A stretch of 64,000 nt of DNA, from contig JALGPY010000014.1 of assembly GCA_023055425.1 (NCBI GenBank), forward strand, positions 188,501 through 252,500. Reading direction: 5' to 3'. Position 1 is the first letter of the stretch. Each line of letters begins with the position of its first letter. The stretch comes from Linanthus parryae. Its lineage: Eukaryota; Streptophyta; Magnoliopsida; Ericales; Polemoniaceae. The notes beneath the pieces are model-generated. The model was not told the origin of the DNA. It saw nothing but the letters and a program-made list of their open reading frames with translations, and ran no database searches. Positions 1-11,762 of the stretch are shown here, piece after piece. The position numbers and the translations under genes are program-made.

Positions 1-3000
1 ATTAAACCCAAAATAGAAATCGAAAACACTAAGTTGGACCCCTGACCCGCAAACCACTCACCCTTTTGAGAAATAAAATCACTCAAAACAAGATTTCGAA
101 GCGTTTTGAGCACCTTTTTCTAATATCTAAATGTTTCAAAAACGAGTGAATTTTTACCTAATATTGTAGACTGGCAATAAAACTATTGTATCATGAAAAT
201 ATTTACAACCAAAACCTTCTTTGGCCTGCCAAAAAAAAACCCAAACTACCCATAAAATATCGCGAAACCATGATTTATCATTAAAAATCATACCCTGATC
301 ATCACCCAAACTCAATAAACACAAAATCCCCTTATCCCATATCCTCTATTAAACCCTAAATAGAAATCTAAAACACTAAATTGGACCCCGACCCTCAAAC
401 CCCTCACCCTTTTGATAAATAAAATCATTCAAAACAAGATTTCAAAGCGTTTTGAGCCCCTTTTTCTAATATCTAAATGTTTGAAAAACGAGTGAATCTT
501 TACCTAATATTGTAGACTGACATTCAAACTATAGTATCACGAAAAAATTTACAACTAAAAATCTTCTTTGGCCTGCCAAAAAACACTTCAAAATACCCAT
601 AAATTTCTCGAAACCATGATTTATCATTAAAAATCATACCCTTATCATTACCCCAAACTCAAAAAACACCAAATCCTCTAATCCCATATCCTCAATTAAA
701 CCCTAAATAGAAATCTAAAACACTGAATTGGAACCCCAACCCTCAAACCCTTCACCCGTTTGAGAATTCAAATCACTCAAAACAAGATTTCGAAGCATTT
801 TGAGCACCTTTTTCTAATATCTAAATGTTACAAAAAGAAGTGAATCATTACCTAATATTGTAGACTGACAATAAAACTATAGGATCAAGAAAAAAGTTAC
901 AACTAAAAACCTTCTTTGGCCTGCCAAAAACCTCCCCAATATACCCATAAAATGTCCTGAAGTCATGATTTCTCATTAAAAATCATACCCTCATCATCAC
1001 CCCAAACTCAAAAAACAACAAATCCTCTAATCATAGAACCTCAATTAAACCCTAAATAGAAATCTAAAACACTAAGTTGGACTCCTGACCCCTTAAACCC
1101 CTCACCCTTTCGAGAAATAAAATCAGTCAAAACAAGATTTCGAAGCGTTTTGAGCACCTTTTTCTAATATCTAAATGTTTCAAAAATGAGTGAATTTTTA
1201 CCTAATATTGTAGACTGGCAATAAAACTATTGTATCACGAAAATATATACAACCAAAACCTTCTTTGGCCTCCTGAAAAACACCCCAAAGTACCCATACA
1301 ATATCTTGAACTGTGATTTATCATTAAAAGCCATACCCTGATCATCACCCCAAACTCAATAAACACTAAATCCCCTAATCCCATATCCTCAATTAAACCC
1401 CAAATAGAAATCTAAAACACTGAATTGGACCCCCAACCCTCAAACCCTTCACCCTTTTGAGAAATCAAAACACTCAAAACAAGATTTCAAAGCGATTTGA
1501 GAGCCTTTTTCTAATATCTAAATGTTACAGAACGAGTGAATCTTTACCTAATATTGCATACTGACAATCAAACTATAGGATCACGAAAAAAGTTACAATT
1601 AAAAAACTTCTTTCGCCTGCCAAAAACCTCCTTAAAATTTCCTAAAACCATGATTTATCATTAAAAATCATACCCTGATCATCACCCCAAACTCAAAAAA
1701 AAACAAGTTCTCTAATCCCATATCCTCAATTAAACCCTATATAGAAATCTAAAACAATGAATTGGATCCCCAACCCTAAAACCCTTCACCCTTCTGAGAA
1801 TTCAAATCACTCGAAACAAGATTTCGAAGCATTTTGAGCACCTTTTTCTAATTTCTAAATGTTACAAAAAACGGGTGAATCTTTCAACCAAATCCTCTAA
1901 TCATAGAACCTCAATTAAACCCTAAATAGAAATCTAAAACACTAAGTTGGACCCCCGACCCTCAAACCCTCACCATTTTCAGAAATAAAATCACTCAAAA
2001 CAAGACTTCGAAGCGTTTTGAGCTCCTTTTTCTGACATCTAAATGTTTCAAAAATGAATAAATTCTTACCTTATATTGTAGACCGGCAATAAAATTATTG
2101 TATCACGAAAATATATACAACCAAAACCTTCTTCCAAAAACCACCCAAAGGACCCATAAAATATCGCGAAACCATGATTTATCATTAAAAATCATATCCT
2201 GATCATCACCCCAAACTCAATAAACACCAAATCCTCTAATCCCATATCCTCAAATAAACCCTATATAGAAATCTAAAACACTGAATTGGACCCCCAACCA
2301 TCAAACCCTTCACCCTTTTGAGAATTCAAATCACTCGAAACAAGATTTCGAAGCATTTTGAGCACCTTTTTCTAATTTCTAAATGTTACAAAAACGAGTG
2401 AATCTTTACCTAATATTGTAGACTGACAATCAAACAGTAGGATCACGAAAAAATTTACAACTAAAAACCTTCTTTGGCCTGCCAAACACCTCATCAAAAT
2501 ACCCTTAAAATATCCCGCAAACATGATTTATCATTAAAAATCATACCCTGATCATCACCCCAAACTCAAAAACACCAGATCCTCTAATCATAGAACCGAA
2601 ATTAAACCCTAAATAGAAATCTAAAACACTAAGTTGGACCCCGACCCTCAAACCCTTCACCCTTTTGAGAAATCAAATCACTCAAAACAAGATTTCGAAG
2701 CGTTTTGGGCACCTTTTTCTAATATCTAAATGTTATAAAAACAAGTGAATCTTTACCTAATATTGTAAACTGACAATCAAACTATAGGATCACGAAAAGA
2801 GTTGCAACTAAAAATCATCTTTGGCCGGCCAAAAATCTTCCCAAAATACCCATAAAATGTCCCGAAATCATGATTTATTTTTAAAAATCATACCCTGATC
2901 ATCACCCACAAACTCAAAAAACACCAAATCCTCTATTCATAGAACCTCAATTAAACCCTAAATAGAAATCTAAAACACTAAGTTGGACCCCCGACCCTCA

Positions 3001-4967
3001 AACCCCTCACCCTTTTGAGAAATAAAATCACTCAAAACATGATTTCAATGCGTTTTGAGCACCTTTTTCTAATATCTAAATGTTTCAAAAACGAGTGAAT
3101 TTTTACCTAATATTGTAGGCTGGCAATAAAACTATTGTATCACGAAAATAAATACAACCGAAACCCTATTTGGCCTTCTAAAAACCACCCCAAAGTACCC
3201 ATAAAATATCTCGAAACCATGATTTATCATTAAAAATCATACCCTGATCATCACCCCAAACTCAATAAACACCAAATCCCCTAATCCCATATCTTCAATT
3301 AAACCCTAAATATAAATCTAAAACACTGAATTGGACCCCGAACCCTCAAACCCTTCACCCTTTTGAGAAATCAAATAACTCAAAACAAGATTTCGAAAAC
3401 GAGCGCCTTTTTCTAATATCTAAATGTTTCAAAAACGAGTGAATTTTTACCTAATATTGTGGACTGGAAATAAAAATGTAGGATCACGAAAAAATTTACA
3501 ACTAAAAACCTTCTTTGGCCTGCCAAAAACCTCCTCAAAATACCCATAAAATGTCCCGAAATCATGATTTATCATCAAAAGTCATACCCTTATCATCACC
3601 CCAAACTCAAAAAAACACCAAATCCTCTAATCATAGAACCTCAATTAAACCCGCAATAGAAATCTAAAACACTTTGTTGGACCCCCGACCCTCAAACCCC
3701 TCACCCTTTTGAGAAATATATTCACTCAAAACAAGATTTTGAAGCGTTTTGAGCACCTTTTTCTAATATCTAAATGTTCCAAAAACGAGTGAATTTTTAC
3801 CTAATATTGTAAACTGGCAATAAAACTATTGTATCACGAAAATAAATACAACCAAAGCCTTCTCTGTCCTGCTAAAAACCACCCCAAAGTACCCATAAAA
3901 TATCGCAAAATCATGATTTATCATTAAAAATCATACCCTGATCATCACCCCAAACTCAAAAAACACCAAATCCTCTAATCATAGAACCTCAATTAAACCC
4001 TAAATAGAAATCTAAAACACTCAGTTGGACCCCCGACCCTCAAACCCCTCACCCTTTTGAGAAATATAATCACTCAAATCAAGATTTTGAAGCATTTTGA
4101 GCACCTTTTTCTAACATCTAAATGTTTCAAAAACGAGTGAATTTTTACCTAATATTGTAGACTGGCAATTTAACTATTGTATCACGAAAATAAATACAAC
4201 CAAAACCTTCTAAGGCATGCTAACAACCACCCCAAAGTACCCATAAAATATCCCGAAACCATGATTTATCATTAAAAATCATACCCTGGTCATCACCCCA
4301 AACTCAAAAAACACCAAATCCTCTAATCCCATATCCCCAATTAAACCCTATATAGAAATCTATAACACTGAATTGGACCCCCAACCCTCAAACCCTTCGC
4401 CCTTTTGAGAATTCAAATCACTCAAAACAAGATTTCAAAGCATTTTGAGCACCTTTTACTAATCTTCAAATGTTACGAAAAATAGTGAATCTTTACCTAA
4501 TATTGTAGACTAACAATCAAACTATAGGATCACGAAAAAAGTTACAATTAAAAACCTTCTTTGGCCTGCCAAAAACCTCCTCAAAATACCCATAAAATGT
4601 CCCGAAGTTATAATTTATCATTAAAAATCATACCCTGGTCATCACCCCAAACTCAAAAAACATCAAATCCTCTAATCATAGAACCTCAATAAAACCCTAA
4701 AAATAAATCTAAAACACTAAGTTGGACCCCCGACCCTCAAACCCCTCACCCTTTTGAGAAATAAAAATCACTCAAAACAAGATTTCGAAGCGTTTTGAGC
4801 ACTTTTTTCTAATATCTAAATGTTTCAAAAACGAGTGAATTTTTATCTAGTATTATAGACTGGCAATAAAACTATTGTATCACGAAAATATATACAACCA
4901 AAACCTTCTTTGGCCTGCTAAAAACCACCCCAAAGTTCCCATAAAATATCCCGAAACCATGATTTAT
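1..4967. repeat. Satellite array, left part (~348-bp monomer, ~14 copies)
   Basis: Head-to-tail tandem repeat. The landmark ATTAAACCC recurs at about 348, 695, 1043 and 1392, giving a 347-349 bp period. Each monomer contains AAACCCTAAA, a TTGGACCCC block, the block CAAAACAAGATTTCGAAGCG, CCTAATATTGTAGACTG, and the dyad-like ATGATTTATCATTAAAAATC. Two monomer types are mixed: type A has CTGGCAATAAAACTATTGTA, type B has CTGACAATCAAACTATAGGA. One monomer is truncated near 1880. All six frames are interrupted, so the short frames here are not genes. The array continues beyond the left edge and is interrupted at 4967 by a retrotransposon. Confidence 0.97.
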
Positions 4968-7690
4968 TGTAACACCCCCAAATGGCCCAAGCCGGAGACC
5001 CGGGGATGTCACTCCGTACTCGAGAGGAGCCCGGATACAAGGAGATTTTATAACATGGTTCGCAAGCACAAAACATCCACAATAATAATTAAATCCAATT
5101 GAAAATATTGCATTATTAAAAATCCAACATCCTGGCCACAAACCGGCATAACAGCTAAAGTGTTTAAATTACTAAAGAATTCAAATTCAAATTCAAATGA
5201 AATACTACTACTATTATTCCATGTGATGCGCGTCCCCTTCTACGCCAGATAACCATCTTCTAAACCTGTGGTGCAGAATGAAAAAGAAACACCACAGTAC
5301 AAAATCAGCATGAAATACTGGTAAATAAACACCCAAACATGTAAAACGATGATAGGATAGTTATAAATCAATGACTCATTTATAAGTAAGAGTTTTTTGC
5401 AAACGCAGCGGTAATAAAGCTGACTCTTGTATTAAAACATAAGAGTTCCCGATTCCAAATCATTTCCAACCAATTTCCATAATCATTAGGAAAATCCAAA
5501 ATCCATCGTTAACTTCTTTCCGTTAACAAAACCAAAAATCAATTATTACTTTGTTGTGACGGGGGAAACCAACCTACCACTTCGCAAGCATCCAAGACCT
5601 TAAGTGTCGACACCCCTTTACAGACTTCTTGCGGCCAGAAGAGTGAGTACAAGGAGCTATCCGGGGACTTGCAACCGGATTAAAATAAAACTAAATTGAA
5701 ACGGAAGACCGAGATCAAGCCGTCCAATGCCAATGGTAACCATACCACAATAATCATAAATGTCCCCGCACAACTATTCCACTTTACGTATTAATGCATT
5801 ATCATTATCATAGTGATATTTCCAAGAAAAACATTTATCAAGTAGAAATCACATATTGCATGTCACATCACATAAACACATTTTGAGACGTAAAGAAATA
5901 CAAGAATTCGTTTTGACACGAAAGAGATAAGCACACTAGGCTTGGCATATTTACTTACCTTTAATCTCAAGCAAAGCAAATCACTTCCTAGTAATACTCG
6001 ACGTGTCCTTCCTCAATGAAGTTGTCGCCTACAAATTAAATAGTATCCTAATCAACACATTGCACACGAAGTCCTATAGGTAAACGAAATAAATCTCTTA
6101 CTAACTCTCCCCAACCTTTACTAAGGCGAACAACCTCTTTTATAGAAAAATACACTTTATAGAATTAACGTTTATTATTGTAAAACATAGCTATAGTTAT
6201 AAAAATATAACTTATAAGATTGAATAAAAATATCATTTTTATTATTTAGAGTAGAGAAGCATATTATTTTACCTCAAAAACACTTTTAATTCAAATAGTA
6301 GTTTCTTCCAACCAAACAAGCCTTAGTAGAGAATATAAGTTATAAACTAACTAAATTTATTTAAAAGAAATAACAAATTTATTTGAGGAAAATAGCTTAT
6401 TCTAATTTGTTATAAACTTATAAAAATAAATCAAAAATATATATTTTATCACCCTCATATTATATTTTTATTTTTGAGTAAAGATGGGTACCAAAAAGAT
6501 CATTCTAAGCTTGTGCAAAAAGAATTGTCCCTTATGGGGTTTGAACCCATGACCTTCTTCTCAAACTTCACCAAAACTCTAAGTGCTACCAATTAACCAC
6601 TAGGCCAGCTAACTCTTTGTTCCTTTTCTCTTCCCAACTACTAACATTAACTAACTAACCAGATTAAATAATGAGAACAAAAACAAAACAAAAGAAGAAT
6701 GAGTGAGAGAGAGAAACGGGTTTGTTTACCCGAGAGAGAGAGACGGACAGAGATGGTGGCGAGGACGCCGCCGGAGACGCCGGCGGTGGCTGACGACGAG
6801 GACGGCGGCGGCCGGCGACGGAGACGGCGGTGGAGACGGCCGGGCGGCGGCAGTGGGAGAGAGAGAGAGATATATAGAGAGAGAGAGAGAGAAATTGAAG
6901 GAGAGATTGAGAGCTATGAATTCGTATGAGAATTGCTCTGAGATTTGGGGGTTCATATAGGCTAGAGGGTGAGAAATCCGGCGAGGATTAGGTGACCCAC
7001 TTCGAAAATTTCGATTTTGAATCGGGACTTAAAATTGGCAAAATTGGGTTGATTGATGCTAAATTATCGAGCCTTGATGAGTTTAAATCGAATAGGGAGT
7101 GATTTGGGACAAACATCAACGAATTTGGTGAAGATTCGGAGTGGTAATGGTGGTGTTTGGGTTGGAGATGGTGTTCTTCCTCCATGGGAGAGTTTGAAGA
7201 AGAAGATGACTATTTTTAGGGTTAAAGACACTTTCACCCCCACTGGTTTAGTCATTATACAACTAATACCCCCAAGTTCACTTAAAAGACACACTTTAAG
7301 TTAGGAAAAACTACATAAAACCCCCTAATGGATTACAACATTAAAATTAACTTTCTAAATAATAATAACTAATACCCAAACTTATCCCAATGTCATATAA
7401 ACACCAAATAATATCATAAAATATAATAGTAGCATATTAACACCCAATACTAATAATAATATTATATTAACACTCAATAATTATAGTAATATCATAAATA
7501 CCCCTTTTCACAAAACGGGGTATTTCATCCTTCCCCCCTTAAAGAGAGCTTCGTCCTCGAAGCTTAAACCAACCTCTCAACAACCACTACGGTATGGGTC
7601 TCCACTTTAGGGTATAATAACTAAGCGCAAACCTAAGGCTTCAAAAATGACGTTCTTCAAAACCAAAGGCTTCAAAACCGAAGGATTACA
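4968..7690 (-). repeat. 3' LTR of L1 (LTR copy 1, 2.72 kb)
   Basis: A TG...CA-bounded terminal repeat. It is nearly identical to 23764-24969 over that copy's whole length and more diverged from 19305-22025. On the minus strand a TATA-like box lies at 6951-6960, followed by a CT-rich tract and a very GC-rich CGG-repeat segment (about 6755-6870), a plausible R/U5 leader. A tRNA-like segment lies at 6500-6610. The short open frames across the GC-rich stretch in several phases are by-products of composition, not genes. Confidence 0.85.
6500..6612 (-). repeat. tRNA-like / SINE-like module inside the L1 LTR
   Basis: The minus strand has an A-box-like TGGCCTAGTGG (complement of 6597-6607) followed about 50 bases later by a B-box-like GGGTTCAAACCC (complement of 6537-6548), the order and spacing of an internal Pol III promoter. 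The same module is in LTR copies 2 (A box near 20929-20940, B box near 20869-20882) and 3 (23801-23871). There is no tRNA cloverleaf with a credible anticodon arm, so I call it a tRNA-derived fragment rather than a tRNA gene. Confidence 0.55.
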
Positions 7691-7705
7691 TCCTTCCCCC
7701 TTAAA
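7691..7705 (-). other. Polypurine tract of L1 (copy 1)
   Basis: The minus strand reads TTTAAGGGGGAAGGA directly before the LTR start TGTAATCC, the position and composition of a plus-strand primer site of an LTR retrotransposon. A similar run, AAGGGGGGAAGGA, lies at 7530-7542 followed by TGAAATACC, so the true LTR start could instead be there; the satellite junction at 24969 favours 7690. Confidence 0.7.
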
Positions 7706-8337
7706 GGAGTGACGTCCTCATAACTCAAACTATCTCGTCTAAAAGGTGAGGATACTTTTTCCTCATACCATCCCCTGCTTTAATTGTCCATAATACCTTT
7801 ATAATCCTAACACTCTTGGTACATGTGCCCCTTGTCATGATATCTAAAATCTTAACATGGTCAAATCTTCTGGTTCGGGATCCAATACATGAAATGGTAT
7901 ACAAAACACTCTTCCTTAGTTGCTACACATGGGGCAAGGTATTGTCCAAACCTTTCACTTTTCTCTTCAAGACATAGTCGTACATGATCATTTGATCAGG
8001 TGGTAAGGCTATGGGGTCGGGATCACAACTATCGCCTATTGATTATTTTCTATCTTATCATGCAGCACTACGAAGATGTAATAATATCACATATATCATG
8101 AAATGCAACTCAAATTTGATCATCATTGGCCATTTATAACCAATCTTCCAAGGACAATATTGCTCTTGGGCTTACTTTCCCATAATAGGTCTCACAAAAA
8201 TTAGTGTTCTCCATATAGGAGTAATATCTTAGTCCCAAAATAGCAACCACAATTATCCAAGTTAAGATTATAACACAATTTTATTTTTTCACGCATTCCA
8301 AGTATAAGACAATAATGTCAAAAAAAATGAAGTTCAC
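7706..8337 (-). other. Non-coding internal sequence of L1 next to its 3' LTR
   Basis: About 630 bases without a credible gene, similar throughout to about 22041-22690 next to LTR copy 2. Similarity ends near 8337, just after GAAGTTCACA, where sequence leading to the plus-strand gag begins. This marks the junction between L1 and the inserted gypsy fragment. Confidence 0.65.
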
Positions 8338-8373
8338 ACTCTTACCAGGAGTCGTGCAAGACAAGTAGGAACC

Positions 8374-9105
8374 ATGAATCAAGGAAACCAACAAGCTCAG
8401 CCTCCTCAACAATATGACCCAATTCGGTTCCAGAATCTGGAACAAGCGACCATAGCCTTAACGCAACTCCTGCACAATCAGCAGGCTGGGGGAGGCGACA
8501 TCATGAGTAAGATGGCAGAACTCCGACCCGAATTATTTTATGGGACGGACGACCCGAGCATCCTGGAGAATTGGATCCGCGACTTTCACAAGGCGCTGAT
8601 TTCGGTGCGTTGCCCAGAGGATCGACGCATAGAGGTGGCGGTCTACTATTTTAAGAAAGAAGCTGATAACTGGTGGACTTCCGCATCAGCTACTTTGCTC
8701 GCCCAGGAAGGCTTTGGATGGGAGCAACTAAAGGAAGCTATGCGTGAGCGGTTCTACCCCGATCATGTGAAGTCTAGGAAGTTTAACGAGTTCTTGCACC
8801 TGAAACAAAAGGGGGATACCCTGACTGATTACTACGACAAATTTATGGAACTTATGAGGTTTGGGCAAGCAATTGCACCGACTGAGGCAAGCAAGATCCG
8901 CAAGTTGGTCGAAGGTTTGAACTTTCAAGTTCGAAAGGCCATAGGGCCGACACGTTTCACCACACTATTGGAAGCCTATGGAGCGGCTCAGGATATGCAG
9001 CGCATGCTGGATGAGGATGTGGAAGCTAACAAGAAAAGAAAGACCGAGTCACCAGCAGCAACTAGTTTCCAGAACCGTGGTACAGGAAAAAAATGGTGGG
9101 GATAA
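8374..9105 (+). pseudogene. gag: Gypsy Gag (capsid region), frameshifted
   Basis: This encodes the structural Gag of a Ty3/gypsy retrotransposon, which assembles virus-like particles in the cytoplasm. The start MNQGNQQAQPPQQ is followed by a glutamine-rich N-terminus and a retrotransposon-gag domain at about residues 45-215, with landmarks ELFYGTDDP, WWTSAS, and FNEFLHLKQ...YYDKFMELMRF. The 243-residue frame ends at a frameshift in an A-run near 9090 (a poly-A length change). The coding sense continues in another frame from about 9090 to 9223, with the first zinc-binding cysteines (CRQCDRNHPGEDC), where Copia-1 interrupts it. No upstream LTR of its own is present. The ATG at 8374 has no competing in-frame start nearby. 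Confidence 0.88.
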
Positions 9106-9223
9106 AAGGTTTCGCCCCAACCCAACCCCCACCAACCAGTTTGGAAACCAAGGTCAAGGTGGACAAGGCCATGTGCGAATCTTCAACTGTAGGCAATGCG
9201 ACAGAAACCACCCAGGAGAGGAC

Positions 9224-10652
9224 TGTAGGGTTTTGATTCATGGATCGCGCAAACGGAAGCATAATCAAACAAACAACCATGCAAAACCCTCCAAGGATCA
9301 CAAGTCTATATGCATAACGATAGTGAAGGTAAGAAATCATAAACACACCTTTGGGTTCTCCTTGATGACTTCAAACGCGAATAGTGTCACGTTCTCTATA
9401 GTTGATCCACGCCTAGAGTTGATCCTAGATCTCCAATCTCCTTGGTGCTAGCCCGGAATGAGAGGAGGGTGAAGGAATCACGCAAAACGAGGCACAAAGA
9501 GGGGGTTCGGCCCTCTTGTGGCGTCGGGGACGAGGGGCGGCGGCAAGGGGGCGGCGTCCTCCTTGTTGCTTGCTCTCTCTCTCCTTTGTTCTCTCCCACT
9601 CTTGTTATGTTCTCTTTAGAGCATAAGTTATATGGAAGGAAGGAAGGAGGGTCCTTTATATAGTCCAACAACTCCTTGTTAACTACCTAAAGGACTTATT
9701 CTAGTCCTACTAGAATTCAATTTAGTCCCTTCCTTGCAAATTAGTCCCTACTAAGTTTGCAAGGGTTTGCAAAGTGATCCTTCTAATTAATTAATCCAAT
9801 TAATTAATTCCCAAATCTAGTACAACTCTATATAGCGTGTGACCCCATAGGTTCTATCTAGTTGGTAGCAACTCTTTGCTAATATGGAGCGGTTTCTAGC
9901 AAAACATCCATTCTAGCCAACTAATAGAATAGTCATCTAGACAACCTTGTACAAGTAATTGTCTCATCCCTTTGCCTCCATATCCGGATTGGACACGAGA
10001 CATACAAGTCACACTCGTATATCCAATCCCTAGTTTCTCGATCCATGGAATAGCCTTATTCGTGCAAATAACATCAATATCCCATATATTGATTTATTTG
10101 AGCCTGGCCAGACATTCTATAAGCACTATCCTCGAGTGGCCTAGGATATTTGCTCCCGTTATGTGGGAGGGGCAAATCCTCTCTACGTCCACTACGATCT
10201 CTAAGCTTGCTTCTCATTGTATCCAGTACACGCCTTTATAACTACCCTGTTACGGTGTAGCGTTTAACGCTACCAAGATCACAATGATCCACAACTAGAA
10301 TATCTAGTGACTTCAAGTCTAAGGATGACAATACCATTGTACCCGAGAAGCACTTGTGACTCAACATAACATGTATGTAGCCTTCTCGGTGATGGGTCAA
10401 TCCAGTGCGACATTCCGTAATGCACACCTATGTGTTGGATCGTGATATCTCCATATCAATCCAACCCCATACTAGTCTATATATGATTGTCCCATTTAAT
10501 CATTATACTTGACTAGGGATATGTAAGATAAACAACACGATTGTAAATCTAAGGACATCATTATATTAAATATCCAATAAATAATAAATGAATTTCTAGC
10601 CAAATACAAATTCATACTAAACTAGATTGCCTCTAGGGCATCTATTCCAACA
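9224..10652 (-). repeat. 3' LTR of Copia-1
   Basis: 1429 bp. On the minus strand it starts TGTTGGAATAGATGCC and ends AAAACCCTACA. By eye it differs from the partner at 16299-17728 at only about a dozen positions (under 1%), which implies a recent insertion. The short frames within (for example near 9396-9671, repeated near 16471-16746) are LTR sequence, not genes. Confidence 0.95.
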
Positions 10653-10663
10653 GTCTCCCACTT
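10653..10663 (-). other. Polypurine tract of Copia-1
   Basis: The minus strand reads AAGTGGGAGAC immediately upstream of the LTR start TGTTGG. The identical tract is at 54608-54618 in Copia-2. Confidence 0.85.
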
Positions 10664-10666
10664 GCA

Positions 10667-11617
10667 CTAGAGCCAATCTGGCGCATCTCGTATGCCCATA
10701 CTCCTAGTGTTCCCTTCATGCTTCCACTGCGTGAGAGGCTTCGTAAGCGGGTCTGACAGATTATCATCTGTAGGAATCTTGCATATCCGAACGTCTCCTC
10801 TATCGATAATATCTCGAATCAGATGAAACTTCCTGAGCACATGCTTGGACTTCTGGTGTGATCTTGGTTCCTTCGATTGCGCGATCGCCCCAGTGTTGTC
10901 ACAGAACAACTCCACTGGATCCGCAATGCTAGGGACCACACCAAGTTCAGAAACAAACTTTCTGATCCAAACAGCCTCCTTTGCTGCGCCATTTGCAGCA
11001 ATGTACTCAGCCTCTGTTGTAGAATCAGCTACCGTCTCTTGCTTGGAACTCTTCCAGCTCACCGCTGCTCCATTCAGGCAAAACACATATCCCGACTGTG
11101 ATCTAAAGTCATCTCTCTCGGTTTGGAAGCTTGCATCAGTGTAACCCCTTACACGCAGCTCTTCCTCACCGCCAAACATCAAGAAAGCATCCTTAGTTCT
11201 TCTCAAGTACTTTAGGATGTTCTTGACAGCAATCCAGTGACTCTCACCTGGATTGGATTGGTATCTGCTTGTCATACTCAAGGCATATGACACATCTGGT
11301 CTAGTACATAACATGGCGTACATGATAGATCCTATGGCCGAGGCATAGGGAATCCTACTCATGCGTTCCTTCTCAATCTCATTGGAAGGACAACCACTCT
11401 TCGAAAGAGCTATTCCATGTGACATGGGCAAGAATCCTTTCTTGGAGTCTTGCATGTTGAACCGTTTCAACACCTTGTCAATATATGTACTCTGACTTAG
11501 GCCTAGCAACCTCTTAGATCTATCTCTATAGATCTTTATACCGAGTATATAGGCTGCTTCCCCTAAGTCCTTCATTGAGAAACACTTTCCTAGCCAATCT
11601 TTCACAGATTGCAGCAT
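10667..11617 (-). CDS. pol: Copia-1 polyprotein, C-terminal part: RT end and RNase H (out of frame with the N-terminal part)
   Basis: 316 residues covering the last part of reverse transcriptase and RNase H, which copies the RNA genome and removes the RNA strand. Visible: MKDLGEAAYILGI, LSQSTYIDKVLKRF, YASAIGSIMYAMLCTRPD (RT connection), then RNase H with YTDASF, STTEAEYIA and CDNTGA providing the acidic residues. The C-terminus ends just before the polypurine tract. The apparent start methionine is internal to the ancestral polyprotein. Compared with Copia-2, a 1-base deletion near 11625 and another near 11740 put this frame out of register with 11763-14615, so the catalytic FVDD/YVDD-type RT segment is not translated with either half. 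Confidence 0.92.
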   Translation of the reverse strand: MLQSVKDWLGKCFSMKDLGEAAYILGIKIYRDRSKRLLGLSQSTYIDKVLKRFNMQDSKKGFLPMSHGIALSKSGCPSNEIEKERMSRIPYASAIGSIMYAMLCTRPDVSYALSMTSRYQSNPGESHWIAVKNILKYLRRTKDAFLMFGGEEELRVRGYTDASFQTERDDFRSQSGYVFCLNGAAVSWKSSKQETVADSTTEAEYIAANGAAKEAVWIRKFVSELGVVPSIADPVELFCDNTGAIAQSKEPRSHQKSKHVLRKFHLIRDIIDRGDVRICKIPTDDNLSDPLTKPLTQWKHEGNTRSMGIRDAPDWL

Positions 11618-11762
11618 GGAATGTCGTTTCCAATGAGTAGTATGTCATCTACATACAAGACCAGAAAAGCTACAGAGCTCCCACTAACCTTCTTGTAGAC
11701 ACAAGACTCATCTTCGTTTCTGATGAAGCCAAACTCTTTGTCACTTCATCAAAACGTCGATT

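Noticed and set aside
1..4967. Interstitial telomeric repeat
   Set aside because: CCCTAAA occurs singly once or twice per 348-bp monomer, not as consecutive telomere units.
6500..6612. A functional tRNA gene on the minus strand
   Set aside because: A and B boxes are present, but no acceptable acceptor stem or anticodon arm can be drawn and the copy in LTR 2 is diverged; kept as tRNA-like only.
6699..7304. Several overlapping open frames rich in Arg/Gly/Pro in the L1 LTR (repeated near 23935-24583 and 20915-21601)
   Set aside because: They arise in opposite strands and different phases of a CGG/GA-rich LTR segment and share no domain; compositional by-products.
7530..7545. Alternative LTR boundary at the TTTCA/GGGGGGAAGGA tract
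   Set aside because: The right-hand LTR copy continues past this point to GGATTACA at 24969, where the satellite and TSD begin, so the terminus is there; the inner tract is probably a relic of an earlier LTR border.
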